In this document: positions 24,943 through 33,566 of the stretch, one piece after another
Position numbering within the stretch: position 1 is the first letter of the stretch
Layout of the letters: every line of letters starts with the position of its first letter
Source: JBHELB01 sp041859045
GTDB taxonomy: Bacteria > Hydrogenedentota > Hydrogenedentia > Hydrogenedentales > SLHB01
Direction of reading: 5' to 3'
NCBI GenBank assembly: GCA_041859045.1
Contig: JBHELB010000063.1
Span: 25,220 to 89,219, forward strand
DNA: 64,000 nucleotides
Program-made: the position numbers and the translations under genes
The notes under the pieces: model-generated
Told to the model about the DNA's origin: nothing
Seen by the model: the letters and a program-made list of their open reading frames with translations, nothing else
The model's database searches: none

Positions 24943-26025
24943 CTATTCGCCCGCTTCGGCCGGCAATTCCGATGGAACGCGGGCGGGTGCCGGCGCGAAC
25001 AGCCGGCGGCGTTCAAGCAGCAGACAGCCGAACCCGGCCAGATAGACCGTGCCGATGTTGATGGCATACGCCATAAGGGATACGGCCATGGCGTCGGCTT
25101 GGGTTGCCCCGGGCACAAACATCAGGATTGAGGCGATGATGGGAAGTTGGAACTGGCCGAGAATGCCCGGCGTAACCGGCAGACTGATGATCAGCGCCAG
25201 TAGAGTCTGCATGACGAAGACCGTATACCAGGGAGTTTTCAGCCCGAACGCGTGGATGAGGGAGTAGATGCCGACGACAAACAGACCCCACGTGGCGAAA
25301 GACCACGCAAGGGACTTGAGCATGTCCACCGGGGTGCGGAAAACATGCAGGCCGTCGGCGAAGTTCTCAAACATGCGGACGAGCCGTTCCGCAAGCCCGG
25401 GCAGCACCCGTCCTAGCGTTGCTCGGGTGAACCGCACGACCAGAAGTTTGTTGAGATAGAGCAGCACCAGCAACACGATGCCTACGGCAAGCGCGATTTC
25501 CGCTTTGAAGGCCAAAGCCCTTACCAGCGTTCCCGAGATCGCGACGTCTTTCTGCATCCCCGGGATCAACGCCGCGGGCACAACAATCTCGCCCATGTCC
25601 CGCAGCGCCGATACCGCGACGACGGTCACCGCCACGAGACCGAACAGGTCCGTGATGCGGTCCAGCGCGCAGAACGCGATGCACTTCGAGATCGGCATGC
25701 GCGTGAGCCGATTCAGCGCGACCGCGCGCGCAAACTCGCCCAGGCGGAAAGGCAGGGAGAAGTTCACGAGAAAGCCAATCTGCGTCGCGCTGAACATGTC
25801 GCGAAAGGAGGCCGCCCCGCCCGTGCGGACAATATAGCCCCAGCGAAAGATGCGCGTGACGAAACTCGCGAAGGCAGCGCCCAACATGACCAGAATCCAG
25901 CCAGGATCAGCGGTCAGTAGCGCCTTGGAGAGATCGGCCCAACTGAACTCCATCCGGCTGAAGATCCACCACAGCAGGACGACAGCGATAACAATGCTTA
26001 GGGTGATTTGAACGAAGCGCTTCAC
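24943..26025 (-). CDS. Flippase-like membrane protein (LPG_synthase_TM / UPF0104 family)
   Basis: 360 residues with about eight membrane helices. Hallmarks: FASFVTRIFRWGYIVRTGG, SATQIGFLVNFSLPFRLGEFARA (family motif with R-x-GE) and DRITDLFGLVAV, then TPGILGQFQLPIIASILMFV. Relatives include MprF's flippase half and AglD-type proteins that move lipids or lipid-linked sugars across the inner membrane. The GE motif and its RLGEFAR context are intact. The specific lipid cannot be read. It stands alone between convergent and codirectional genes. Confidence 0.88.
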   Translation of the reverse strand: MKRFVQITLSIVIAVVLLWWIFSRMEFSWADLSKALLTADPGWILVMLGAAFASFVTRIFRWGYIVRTGGAASFRDMFSATQIGFLVNFSLPFRLGEFARAVALNRLTRMPISKCIAFCALDRITDLFGLVAVTVVAVSALRDMGEIVVPAALIPGMQKDVAISGTLVRALAFKAEIALAVGIVLLVLLYLNKLLVVRFTRATLGRVLPGLAERLVRMFENFADGLHVFRTPVDMLKSLAWSFATWGLFVVGIYSLIHAFGLKTPWYTVFVMQTLLALIISLPVTPGILGQFQLPIIASILMFVPGATQADAMAVSLMAYAINIGTVYLAGFGCLLLERRRLFAPAPARVPSELPAEAGE

Positions 26026-26195
26026 GAGAACTCCCAGCTCAGCCGGTTATTTCAGCAAAACGGCACTGTATCACAAACTGCGGCGTTGAGAAAATCTGCG
26101 CTTGGCCAGAGGAGGGCAAACTGGAGCGATTCGGCGCTCATGACGTAGCCTTGCTCGTGTTTACACCGCAAATCAGTCCATTATTTCGGCACCTT

Positions 26196-26987
26196 TCAGA
26201 AACCTGCCCTTGCGAGCAACTCGCCCACTACGGCGATCGATGCTTCCGCGCACGCTGCGCCGTGCGAGGGGGTTGCGGCGCGTGGATCGTCGCCGCCGAC
26301 GCCCTGGGGCCACTCGTCCGTGCGCTGCGGCAGCCGCGATAAGTCGACTAGCCCGGGGTGATAGTGCAGCATCAGGGAGGTTTCATTCAGGGCGGCGTGG
26401 TCAACTTGGCTCTGCCATTTGTCCGCGATATCGGCGGTGACTCCGAGAAGGCGAAGGCCAAAGCGGGCTTCCCGCTCGGGGATGTGCTCGACCCATGACC
26501 ATCGGGAAGGACCGTGTCCATCGGCGAAAACCGCGTGAAATCCCGCCCGCTTCAACTGGGCGAGAATCGCGTCGATGAGCAGCAGATGGAATCCCGGCGA
26601 GGTCCAATAACAACTGCCTTCCAGTTGACGTGCGGGCCGAGTCGTCGTGTCGTAGTCCATGCCCATCAGCATTCCGCCGTCATCGTCGCACCTGGCGCGG
26701 TCAGGGCCAAGATGAATGGGCGGCATTACAATCCCCCCAAACCGGCGGGCGCATTCCAGCATCAGCGCCTCGCTTTGCAGCGCATCCGCGCCTAACGGAA
26801 GATGCTCGCCATGCCATTCCAGCGTGCCGAGCGGCAGGTACGCCACGGGGCGTTCGGCCAGACGCGCACGGAATTCGGCGGGTAGTAATTCCGCGTAACG
26901 GACTTTTGCGTGCAACGAGGCGGCTGCCGCAGTCGGTTCTTTGCCATTTTCTGTGAGTCTTTGCGGATGCGTGTCCAGAGGGTTCAT
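26196..26987 (-). CDS. Creatininase-family amidohydrolase
   Basis: 263 residues from ATG 26987. Zinc-site motif PLGTLEWHGEHLPLGADALQ (E, H, H/D ligands), then GHGPSRWSW, the family's second metal block (FADGHG), and late acidic residues. Creatininase-fold enzymes open cyclic amides, e.g. creatinine or the FAPy intermediate of riboflavin/F420 biosynthesis (ArfB), and members occur in sugar and sulfonate clusters. The upstream extension of the frame to 27170 has no ribosome site; AGGAG lies 13 and AAAGG directly before 26987. It is divergent from a Tat-exported glycosidase-like protein, possibly a coregulated pair. Confidence 0.88.
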   Translation of the reverse strand: MNPLDTHPQRLTENGKEPTAAAASLHAKVRYAELLPAEFRARLAERPVAYLPLGTLEWHGEHLPLGADALQSEALMLECARRFGGIVMPPIHLGPDRARCDDDGGMLMGMDYDTTTRPARQLEGSCYWTSPGFHLLLIDAILAQLKRAGFHAVFADGHGPSRWSWVEHIPEREARFGLRLLGVTADIADKWQSQVDHAALNETSLMLHYHPGLVDLSRLPQRTDEWPQGVGGDDPRAATPSHGAACAEASIAVVGELLARAGF

Positions 26988-27355
26988 CCTTTCACAGCTC
27001 CTACGAGAGCGAAACACGTTGCGCCAGACGTTCACCCAGACGAACGCAGCGTCACACGAGGTACAACGGAAAAGTAGCCGATGGAGGGACCGGGGTTCCA
27101 GTCGGGAGCAAATTACGGATGTCTGCGCGACGAGCAGCCTGCGGCAATCCCGCCGCATCTTCGTTCTCACGGAAAGTGTTACGCCTCACCTGCGCGGCGT
27201 TCGCAGAAACTGCTGACTTACGCCTCGTACGTGAGCGCAGTCGCCGAGGGTACCTTTCTTATTTCAATCGGCTTGGATCGCGAGACGTCTTTGTGCAATA
27301 TAGGCGCAGGCGACGCAGCCCGGTTCGCCACCTGGGAAGGGGTGAAGGGGGGCGC
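26988..27355. other. Divergent intergenic region, no supported gene
   Basis: 368 bp between the creatininase-family gene and the Tat-exported glycosidase gene. An open frame continues through it on each strand but without ribosome sites or family similarity. Presumably it holds both promoters; I could not identify convincing -35/-10 pairs. Confidence 0.5.
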
Positions 27356-29827
27356 ATGAGCAACGTAGCAAGTTCGAACGAGTCCAATGGGGAAAACACA
27401 TCGCAGACGGGCCGGGGCGAGGTAAGCCGCCGGAACTTTATCAAAGCCGCCACGGCGAGCAGCGCGCTTCTGTTTCCCATACCGCTATCGGTACAGCCCG
27501 CGGCGGCGAGTGAAATTCACGTGAGGGAAGGCTTTTTCCCGATCGGCGTTTCGCCGGGCGAAGGTACGCCGACGGAATTCCTCGACATCCCGTTCGTCCC
27601 TGTCCCGGATGGCACTGGCCACCGAAATATGGTGACGGGCCGCTACGAGCCGATTTCCGTGGGACGGCAATTGGACGCGGTGTATTTCCTCGGCATGACC
27701 ACCGAACGTCCGGAGGGCAGCGAAGGCTGGGGGCGCTGGGAACGCTATCACGACCATAGTCACCGCCTCTTTATTGGTGATCGCGTTGGGAGCATCTTGG
27801 TCTTCTACGAAGACCCCGACGTCACCCTCGATACGTTCCCTGTGATTTTCGGTGTCAATGTTTGGCCGTACGAGATGTTTACTCCGCGCAAGCCTGAGGA
27901 AAAGAGCCTTGAGGCTTTCCACGGTCCCTATCGTGAACCGTTTGACTCCGATCCCGAGGCGGCGCGGTTGTTGCACGCTTCGTTACTATTGCACGAAACG
28001 GACGGCGCAAAGGCCTGCCGCTATGTGTTCGGCATTCAGCCGCGCCCCAAGCCTATCCAGAGCATCTGGATCCGCTACGAGGACTTCCGCCGGGCGCACT
28101 ATGTGGTCAGCGCCGTCACCGGATTCGTCGCCGCGCCCGAGATAAAGAGCGCCGCGCCGGTAAGGACGTATTCGCAACCCTATTTTCTGCGACAGGAGTA
28201 TTACTCCGCGATGGATCGCCTCGCGCGGCGGCTCTATCAGTTTCGCGACGAGTTGCCCTCGCGTGTCGCTCCAAAGGAGCCGAAAGGCTACACCGGACCT
28301 TGTGCGCGTTTTGCCGGTTCGACCTATGCCGCCATCGCCGGCAATGTCTACGCCTACAATGTCTACGATATGGCACAAGCCAAGTTGGACCCCGATGGAA
28401 CGCCGCACACCTCAACAGCCGGCTCCCCAAGTTTCGGGCATACGCGCGGGTTTGGCACGTTCCGAAACGATGTCGGCACGTATCACTCCACCCCCTGCGC
28501 GCGAGATACCGGACGCAGCCTGACGGAAATCGCGCACAGCGGATACGCGAACGCTGCGGGCCGCGTGGTGGACCGCCTGTTGCATTTTCTCTACGACGCA
28601 AACGCGCAGTACGGACGTCCCTCGTGGAAGCGAGTGATGAACGAATCGGCGCGAGGAGGATCGAGCCGGGGTATCTGCAAGGAAAACGACGGACACGGCG
28701 CGATCATGCTCGCACTAGCGGCAATCACGCAGAAAGGATACATACCCGAAGCGTACGTGGATGAGAAATGGAGCGCCTTTCGCGACGCGGCGGACTGGTT
28801 TGTCTGGCAGATGCAACATCCGGAGGAATCAGGTTTCGACGGCGTTCTTTGCTCGCGTTCGGAGGCTACGTATCAAGGCTTTGGAGGCTTCGACCTGTTC
28901 TCCAACACCTACGCGGCGTACGGCCTGCGCGCATTCGCGCGCCTTGCGCGGGCCATGCATCGTGACGAAGACGCCGCGCGTTGGGAGCAGCACGCGGCGG
29001 TGTTGTGGGACGGCGTGCTTCGCCTTTTTGTGAGCGAACATCCTCGGCATGGGCGTGTTTTCATGGATCTGAACGAGGATTGCTGGACGTACGAGTACAA
29101 GCGGTTCGCACCGTTGTTTGCCTTGGCCGACTACGAGACCCTAGATCCCGCCGACGACGCACCGGAGATCCGAGAACTCGCCGCGGCTACTTACGCCGCG
29201 CAAAAAGAAGATTACTTCGCTCCTGCCTCGGGCCGCGAGATGGGATATGGTCAAGGGTACCTGGGCCAGACGGCGATTCTACTCGACGCGCTTGAAGACG
29301 CACGCGCCATTGTCGAGGAGGCGGCAGCGTTCTGTTACCACCACACCGACCACAATTACCTGGTGCCGGAAGGAGTCATCGCACATCCTTCTGGCCGGTT
29401 CTGGATTCGGAACGGCGACCTCGGCAACGCAGTGCACCAGGCGGAGATCGTCAAGGTGTTGCGCCTGCTCATCGGCATTGATGACCTCCAACCGGCGCGC
29501 GGTCTGCGGTTGATTCCACGCCTTCCACAGGGGTGGACGTCGTTGGAGGTGGAACGCTATCCCGTCGCGCTGGGCAATGGCGAGACGGCACAGGCGTCCC
29601 TTCGGTATACGCGGCTGGAGAACGGCTATAGACTCGAGGTCGCGGCCGATGTGCCCTTGAAGATCGCGTCGCTCAGAGTAGGGCCATTCCCGAAAGACGA
29701 TACAACGCTGCGAAGCGATGAGTCTATGACGGTTTCATCGCGAGTCATTGGAGAACAGCGCTTTGCGTATCTGGTCCCCCACGCTTCCGCCAAACGACGT
29801 CTATCCGTGACGGTGCGCGCGACATGA
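27356..29827 (+). CDS. Tat-exported six-hairpin glycosidase-fold protein
   Basis: 823 residues. Twin-arginine signal SRRNFIKAATASSALLFPIP near residue 25 (SRRxFIK), so it is exported folded. About 200-320 is beta-rich; 400-800 looks like an (alpha/alpha)6 barrel: KENDGHGAIMLALAAITQKG, FDLFSNTYAAYGLRAFARLA, YGQGYLGQTAILLDAL, then a C-terminal beta region with ARGLRLIPRLPQGW as in rhamnosidase/glucosidase GH families. The catalytic residues cannot be assigned with confidence, so a lyase or GH of unassigned family is possible. ATG 27356 lies behind AAGGGGGG; the frame is open from 27119 but that part is not protein-like. Confidence 0.75.
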   Translation: MSNVASSNESNGENTSQTGRGEVSRRNFIKAATASSALLFPIPLSVQPAAASEIHVREGFFPIGVSPGEGTPTEFLDIPFVPVPDGTGHRNMVTGRYEPISVGRQLDAVYFLGMTTERPEGSEGWGRWERYHDHSHRLFIGDRVGSILVFYEDPDVTLDTFPVIFGVNVWPYEMFTPRKPEEKSLEAFHGPYREPFDSDPEAARLLHASLLLHETDGAKACRYVFGIQPRPKPIQSIWIRYEDFRRAHYVVSAVTGFVAAPEIKSAAPVRTYSQPYFLRQEYYSAMDRLARRLYQFRDELPSRVAPKEPKGYTGPCARFAGSTYAAIAGNVYAYNVYDMAQAKLDPDGTPHTSTAGSPSFGHTRGFGTFRNDVGTYHSTPCARDTGRSLTEIAHSGYANAAGRVVDRLLHFLYDANAQYGRPSWKRVMNESARGGSSRGICKENDGHGAIMLALAAITQKGYIPEAYVDEKWSAFRDAADWFVWQMQHPEESGFDGVLCSRSEATYQGFGGFDLFSNTYAAYGLRAFARLARAMHRDEDAARWEQHAAVLWDGVLRLFVSEHPRHGRVFMDLNEDCWTYEYKRFAPLFALADYETLDPADDAPEIRELAAATYAAQKEDYFAPASGREMGYGQGYLGQTAILLDALEDARAIVEEAAAFCYHHTDHNYLVPEGVIAHPSGRFWIRNGDLGNAVHQAEIVKVLRLLIGIDDLQPARGLRLIPRLPQGWTSLEVERYPVALGNGETAQASLRYTRLENGYRLEVAADVPLKIASLRVGPFPKDDTTLRSDESMTVSSRVIGEQRFAYLVPHASAKRRLSVTVRAT

Positions 29828-29868
29828 ACTCGCCAGCAAGCTGAAACGGCGGATAGGGCAACGCAGCT

Positions 29869-31761
29869 CTAGAGTTCGACCTGAATGCCGAGTTCTATTA
29901 CTTGGCTCGGCGGCAACCGGAAGAATCCGGTGAATCCCTGTGCGTTCCGCGATAGGAACGAGAACAGCGCGATGCGCCAGCGGGCCATACTCGGGCGCTT
30001 GGCGCGAACAATCGTTTCGCGCCCCAGGAAATACGCGGTAAGACGCGGATCGAACTTCAGTCCGAGGTTCGCGCAATGGCGCAACACCCCCGCAACGTCG
30101 GGCGATTCCATGAATCCGTAGCGCGCGATAACTTGGTAAAACCCATTGCCCAGATCCTTGAGTTCCACGCGGTCCTCCGGGGAAACGTGCGAGACTTCAT
30201 CGATGCGGATGGTCAGCAGCACGGTCGTCTCGTGGAGAATGCGGTTGTAACGCACGTTATGCAACAGCACCGGCGGCACGCCGCCTGGATTGCCGGAGAA
30301 GAAGATGCCCGTTCCCGACACGCGCAGGGGCGGCGGGCTCGCGTGCTTCAAGCTTTCCAGGAAATTCTCGATGGACAGAACGCGCGTGCTCATATGCGCG
30401 CCCAACAATTGGCGGCCGCGTCGCCATGTCGCCATGACGACATAGATCAACACGCCTACCAACAGCGGGAACCAACCACCGTGCAACAGCTTCATCATGG
30501 ATGCGCCAAAGAAAACGGTATCGAAAATCAAAAAGGACACCGCGAGCGGCACAAGGGCAGCTAGCCGCCATTTCCACACGCGCCGGGCCACAAGCAGAAA
30601 TAACACCGTCGTGATCAGCATCGTGCTGGAGACGGCCACGCCGTACGCCGCCGCCATTCGACCGGAGGACTCAAAAACAAGCACCAACCCCACCGCGCAC
30701 ACCAGCAGCAGCCTGTTTACGGCGGGAACGAAGATTTGGCCAATCTCTTCGGACGAGGTGTGGCGTATCGAGAGGCGCGGAAGATACCCGAGCAGAATCG
30801 CTTGGCGCGTGAGGGAGAACGCTCCGGAAATGATGGCCTGCGACGCGATAATCGTGGCCAACGTGGCCAGCACGACCATCGGCAAGAGCGCCCAGCGAGG
30901 CGCCAATGCGTAAAAAGGATTGGCGGCGGTCGCCGGATCCGTCAACACCAACGCCCCTTGCCCAAAGTAATTGATCAGGAGCGACGGAAACACAATCCAG
31001 ACCCAGCCGCGCCGGATCGGAGTGGGTCCGAAATGCCCCATGTCGGCATAGAGGGCCTCGCCGCCGGTCACCGCGAGAAAGACCGCGCCGAGCACTTTGA
31101 AACCGGTCCACCCGTTTTCCACCATGAACCGAATCGCGTGCCACGGGTTCAACGCCGCGAGCACGCCGGGCTGGCGCGCGATTGCCGCAGCCCCCAGCAG
31201 CGCCAACGACGCAAACCAAACCAACATGATCGGGCCAAACACCGCGCCCAGCCGCCCGGTCCCGTGCTTCTGGAACAGGAACAGCGCGGTCAAGATAAGA
31301 ATGGTCAAAGGGATGACGGTGCTCTTGAAAACCGGTGTTGCAATCTCCAACCCTTCCACGGCGCTGAGCACCGAGATCGCCGGAGTAATCATGCCATCGC
31401 CATACAACAACGCCGCACCGAACACGCCCAGCGCGAGCGCAATATACCGCCGACGCGAAGGCGTTCCGTTCCCCTTCGGCAGGCTGAGCGCCATCAACGC
31501 GAGGATGCCGCCTTCCCCCCGGTTGTCCGCGCGCATCACGAAGATGATGTATTTCACCGTGATCACCAAGACCAGCGCCCAGGCAATAAGCGAGAGCAGC
31601 CCGAGAACGCCTTCGTGCGACAGCGAAGCTTGGTGACGTTCACTCAGACATTCCCGAAACGCGTATAGAGGGCTCGTGCCGATATCCCCGTACACGATTC
31701 CCAGCGCGCCGATGAGCAACGCGGCGGAATTATGTTTTGATTGCGTGGATGGAGATGACAT
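29869..31761 (-). CDS. kup: Kup-family potassium uptake protein
   Basis: 630 residues, 12 membrane helices followed by a C-terminal cytoplasmic domain of about 150 residues. Diagnostic start ALLIGALGIVYGDIGTSPLY, then FVMRADNRGEGGILALMAL, ALLYGDGMITPAISVLSAVE, GGEALYADMGHFG, and GIFFSGNPGGVPPVLLHNV in the C domain. Kup imports K+ with H+. Start ATG 31761 is given by AAGGA upstream and the conserved N-terminus; the longer frame upstream to 32022 is not homologous. Convergent with the glycosidase gene. Confidence 0.95.
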   Translation of the reverse strand: MSSPSTQSKHNSAALLIGALGIVYGDIGTSPLYAFRECLSERHQASLSHEGVLGLLSLIAWALVLVITVKYIIFVMRADNRGEGGILALMALSLPKGNGTPSRRRYIALALGVFGAALLYGDGMITPAISVLSAVEGLEIATPVFKSTVIPLTILILTALFLFQKHGTGRLGAVFGPIMLVWFASLALLGAAAIARQPGVLAALNPWHAIRFMVENGWTGFKVLGAVFLAVTGGEALYADMGHFGPTPIRRGWVWIVFPSLLINYFGQGALVLTDPATAANPFYALAPRWALLPMVVLATLATIIASQAIISGAFSLTRQAILLGYLPRLSIRHTSSEEIGQIFVPAVNRLLLVCAVGLVLVFESSGRMAAAYGVAVSSTMLITTVLFLLVARRVWKWRLAALVPLAVSFLIFDTVFFGASMMKLLHGGWFPLLVGVLIYVVMATWRRGRQLLGAHMSTRVLSIENFLESLKHASPPPLRVSGTGIFFSGNPGGVPPVLLHNVRYNRILHETTVLLTIRIDEVSHVSPEDRVELKDLGNGFYQVIARYGFMESPDVAGVLRHCANLGLKFDPRLTAYFLGRETIVRAKRPSMARWRIALFSFLSRNAQGFTGFFRLPPSQVIELGIQVEL

Positions 31762-32104
31762 GGCGATATCCTTGGTGGTTTGGCAGAAGATGTGAAATGC
31801 GATGTGTGCAGCGTGCTGCTTATTTCCCCCACGCTCGCCCAAGGCCAGTCCGACCCCAAAAAACGCAGGCCATACCTTGGTCGAGGCGAATGGAACTACG
31901 CTAGCACAAGGAGAAAACGGGGTCAATTCAACGCCGACCGGCTCTGAGTTGCGTATTGTCGTTGAAGTTCTTAAACCCGATGTGCACGGCGATGGCATCG
32001 GGAAGTCGGACACGGGAAACACTATTGGCTACGTCCGCGTGTGCAGCGTCGTTTGATTCGGTGCAGTACGGGGCTGGAATACTCCTGGTGCGTCGTTCTG
32101 GACG
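31762..32104. other. 343-bp intergenic region between kup and the IclR gene
   Basis: No gene supported. I looked for a c-di-AMP (ydaO-type) riboswitch in the kup leader because such genes often carry one, but did not recognise its conserved segments. Small open frames on both strands have no ribosome site. Confidence 0.45.
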
Positions 32105-32869
32105 CTACAGTGCGGCGCCGAGCGCTCGCGAAACGGCGTCTGCCGCCCCGATGACCTTCGAGACAAGCTCGGGCAGAGTTTCCTTTGTGATGCGCGAATC
32201 AGGCCCCGAAATCCCCACGGCGGCAATGACCTTGCCGTGCATGTCTCTGACCGGTGCGGCAATACAGCGCACGCCAGAATCGTATTCGTCCCAATCCAGC
32301 GCATACCCACGGGCGCGACTGCGTGCGAGTTCCTCCTTCAGTTCCGCGGGAACACAGATGGTTTCCGGCGTGAAACGGGGTAGCTCGGTCTGAGTGACCA
32401 GTCTATCGAATTCCGAGTCGTCGAGATACGCCAGCAGACATTTGCCGACGGAACTGCAGTGAAGAGGGAGGCGTTCGCCGACCTGACAGCTAATCAAATT
32501 GCGTTCTGTAGACATGAAGGATTCAATCGTCACAACGCTTCCTTGATCAAGAACGGCCAGGTGAGCACTCTCGCGCGTCTGGTCGCGGAGTCTAGAAAGC
32601 GGGATCGCGGCCTCCTTGCGCAGAGAGCGATCGACAAGTCCCCGAGACGATACCTCAAGCAGCTTGGCGGTGAGGCGATAGCGTCCGCTAGCTTTCTCCT
32701 GCGAGACATAGCCCGTTTTGCATAGGGTTTGCAGCGCCCGATGGACCGTGCTTGGGGGCAGGCATGTCTCGCCCGCCAATTGGACTATCCCCTTGCCGCC
32801 GGAATTGTCGGCAAGGTGCTCAATCAGTCGCAGAGTTCGTTCTACGGAATTTATCGTTGCTGAGCTCAT
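32105..32869 (-). CDS. IclR-family transcriptional regulator
   Basis: 254 residues. N-terminal winged helix (INSVERTLRLIEHLADNSGG, LPPSTVHRALQTLCKTGYV) and C-terminal effector domain (SAHLAVLDQGSVVTIESF, PLHCSSVGKCLLAYL, SRARGYALDWDEYDSGVRCIAAPV, VIAAVGISGP), the classical IclR signature. Effector is usually a small acid or sugar derivative. ATG 32869 is chosen because the promoter -10 box (32909-32914) lies between it and the alternative ATG 32920. Divergent from the sugar operon that starts at 33108 and probably its regulator. Confidence 0.93.
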   Translation of the reverse strand: MSSATINSVERTLRLIEHLADNSGGKGIVQLAGETCLPPSTVHRALQTLCKTGYVSQEKASGRYRLTAKLLEVSSRGLVDRSLRKEAAIPLSRLRDQTRESAHLAVLDQGSVVTIESFMSTERNLISCQVGERLPLHCSSVGKCLLAYLDDSEFDRLVTQTELPRFTPETICVPAELKEELARSRARGYALDWDEYDSGVRCIAAPVRDMHGKVIAAVGISGPDSRITKETLPELVSKVIGAADAVSRALGAAL

Positions 32870-32908
32870 GGTGTCACCCGTTATTGGAATATCATTCTGT
32901 CTGGTGCA

Positions 32909-32938
32909 ATTATACGCCATATCCCCAAGTCACGCCAA
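32909..32938 (-). promoter_or_regulatory. Sigma70-type promoter of the IclR gene
   Basis: On the minus strand: -35 TTGGCG (32933-32938), 18-bp spacer, -10 TATAAT (32909-32914, perfect). It lies 40 bp upstream of the chosen start. Confidence 0.65.
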
Positions 32939-32968
32939 TTTCATCCCAGAATCCGCTATTTCAGATGC

Positions 32969-32999
32969 CAACATGAAAATGGATTGACATTTCATGTTG
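32969..32999. promoter_or_regulatory. 10+10 bp palindrome, probable IclR operator, over the sugar-operon -35 box
   Basis: Perfect inverted repeat CAACATGAAA (32969-32978) and TTTCATGTTG (32990-32999), 11-bp spacer. TTGACA at 32984-32989 sits in the spacer and is a plausible -35 element for the rightward operon (with a poor -10, TACCGT, at 33007-33012). Binding would block RNA polymerase, and also lies behind the IclR gene's own promoter. Confidence 0.75.
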
Positions 33000-33107
33000 A
33001 GGATTGTACCGTAGATGAGGTTTGGGAATCGATTTCCATAATGCGGAAAACTGGCTTGGCCAGTAATGTCCCCGGTGGAATCCTGTGCTGAACGAAAAGG
33101 AAGTGCT

Positions 33108-33566
33108 ATGAGGCTTGCGTGCGCTGCCTTGGCTTTTGGTATTGGTCTAATAATTGCGTTGCATTTCTCTATGAACAGCGCCGTCGGAAAGGCCGTTGCG
33201 AATCCTCGCATGGGCAACGCCGTGTTTTGGCTGATCGGAGCGAGCGTAGCGGTGCTTATCGGCTCTACGGGTTGGAGCAATCATTTCTGGAGCGCCGCGC
33301 GGACCGTTCCTTTGTGGCTGTGGACCGCCGGCGCGCTGGGCGCAACGCTGGTGTTTGGCGTCATTTCGCTGATTCCGCGCCTGGGTGCGGCGACAACGAA
33401 TATCGCCCTGTTGGCGGGACAAATCATAGGCGGCATTATCATAGGGCACTTTGGCCTATTGGGCTCACCGCAAGAGCCTCTCAACGCCGCCCGCATCACT
33501 GGGGCGCTGTTGGCGGTTTTGGGTGCGATCCTGGTTGGCCTAGGGCGCTTCCCGGTGATTAGGTGA
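33108..33566 (+). CDS. YdcZ-like (DMT superfamily) small membrane protein
   Basis: 152 residues with five membrane helices: ACAALAFGIGLIIALHF, AVFWLIGASVAVLIGS, LWLWTAGALGATLVFGVISL, NIALLAGQIIGGIIIGHFGL and ITGALLAVLGAILVGLG. The pattern NSAVGKAV, PLWLWTAGALGAT and LIPRLGAATTNIALLAGQI matches the DMT_YdcZ half-size transporter family. AAAAGGAAG precedes ATG 33108. First gene of the sugar operon, its stop TGA shares a base with the MFS start, so a transport role in the same pathway is inferred. Confidence 0.85.
   Translation: MRLACAALAFGIGLIIALHFSMNSAVGKAVANPRMGNAVFWLIGASVAVLIGSTGWSNHFWSAARTVPLWLWTAGALGATLVFGVISLIPRLGAATTNIALLAGQIIGGIIIGHFGLLGSPQEPLNAARITGALLAVLGAILVGLGRFPVIR

Noticed and set aside
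31762..32104. c-di-AMP (ydaO) riboswitch ahead of kup
   Set aside because: Expected conserved blocks were not recognised; a covariance-model search would be needed to claim it.
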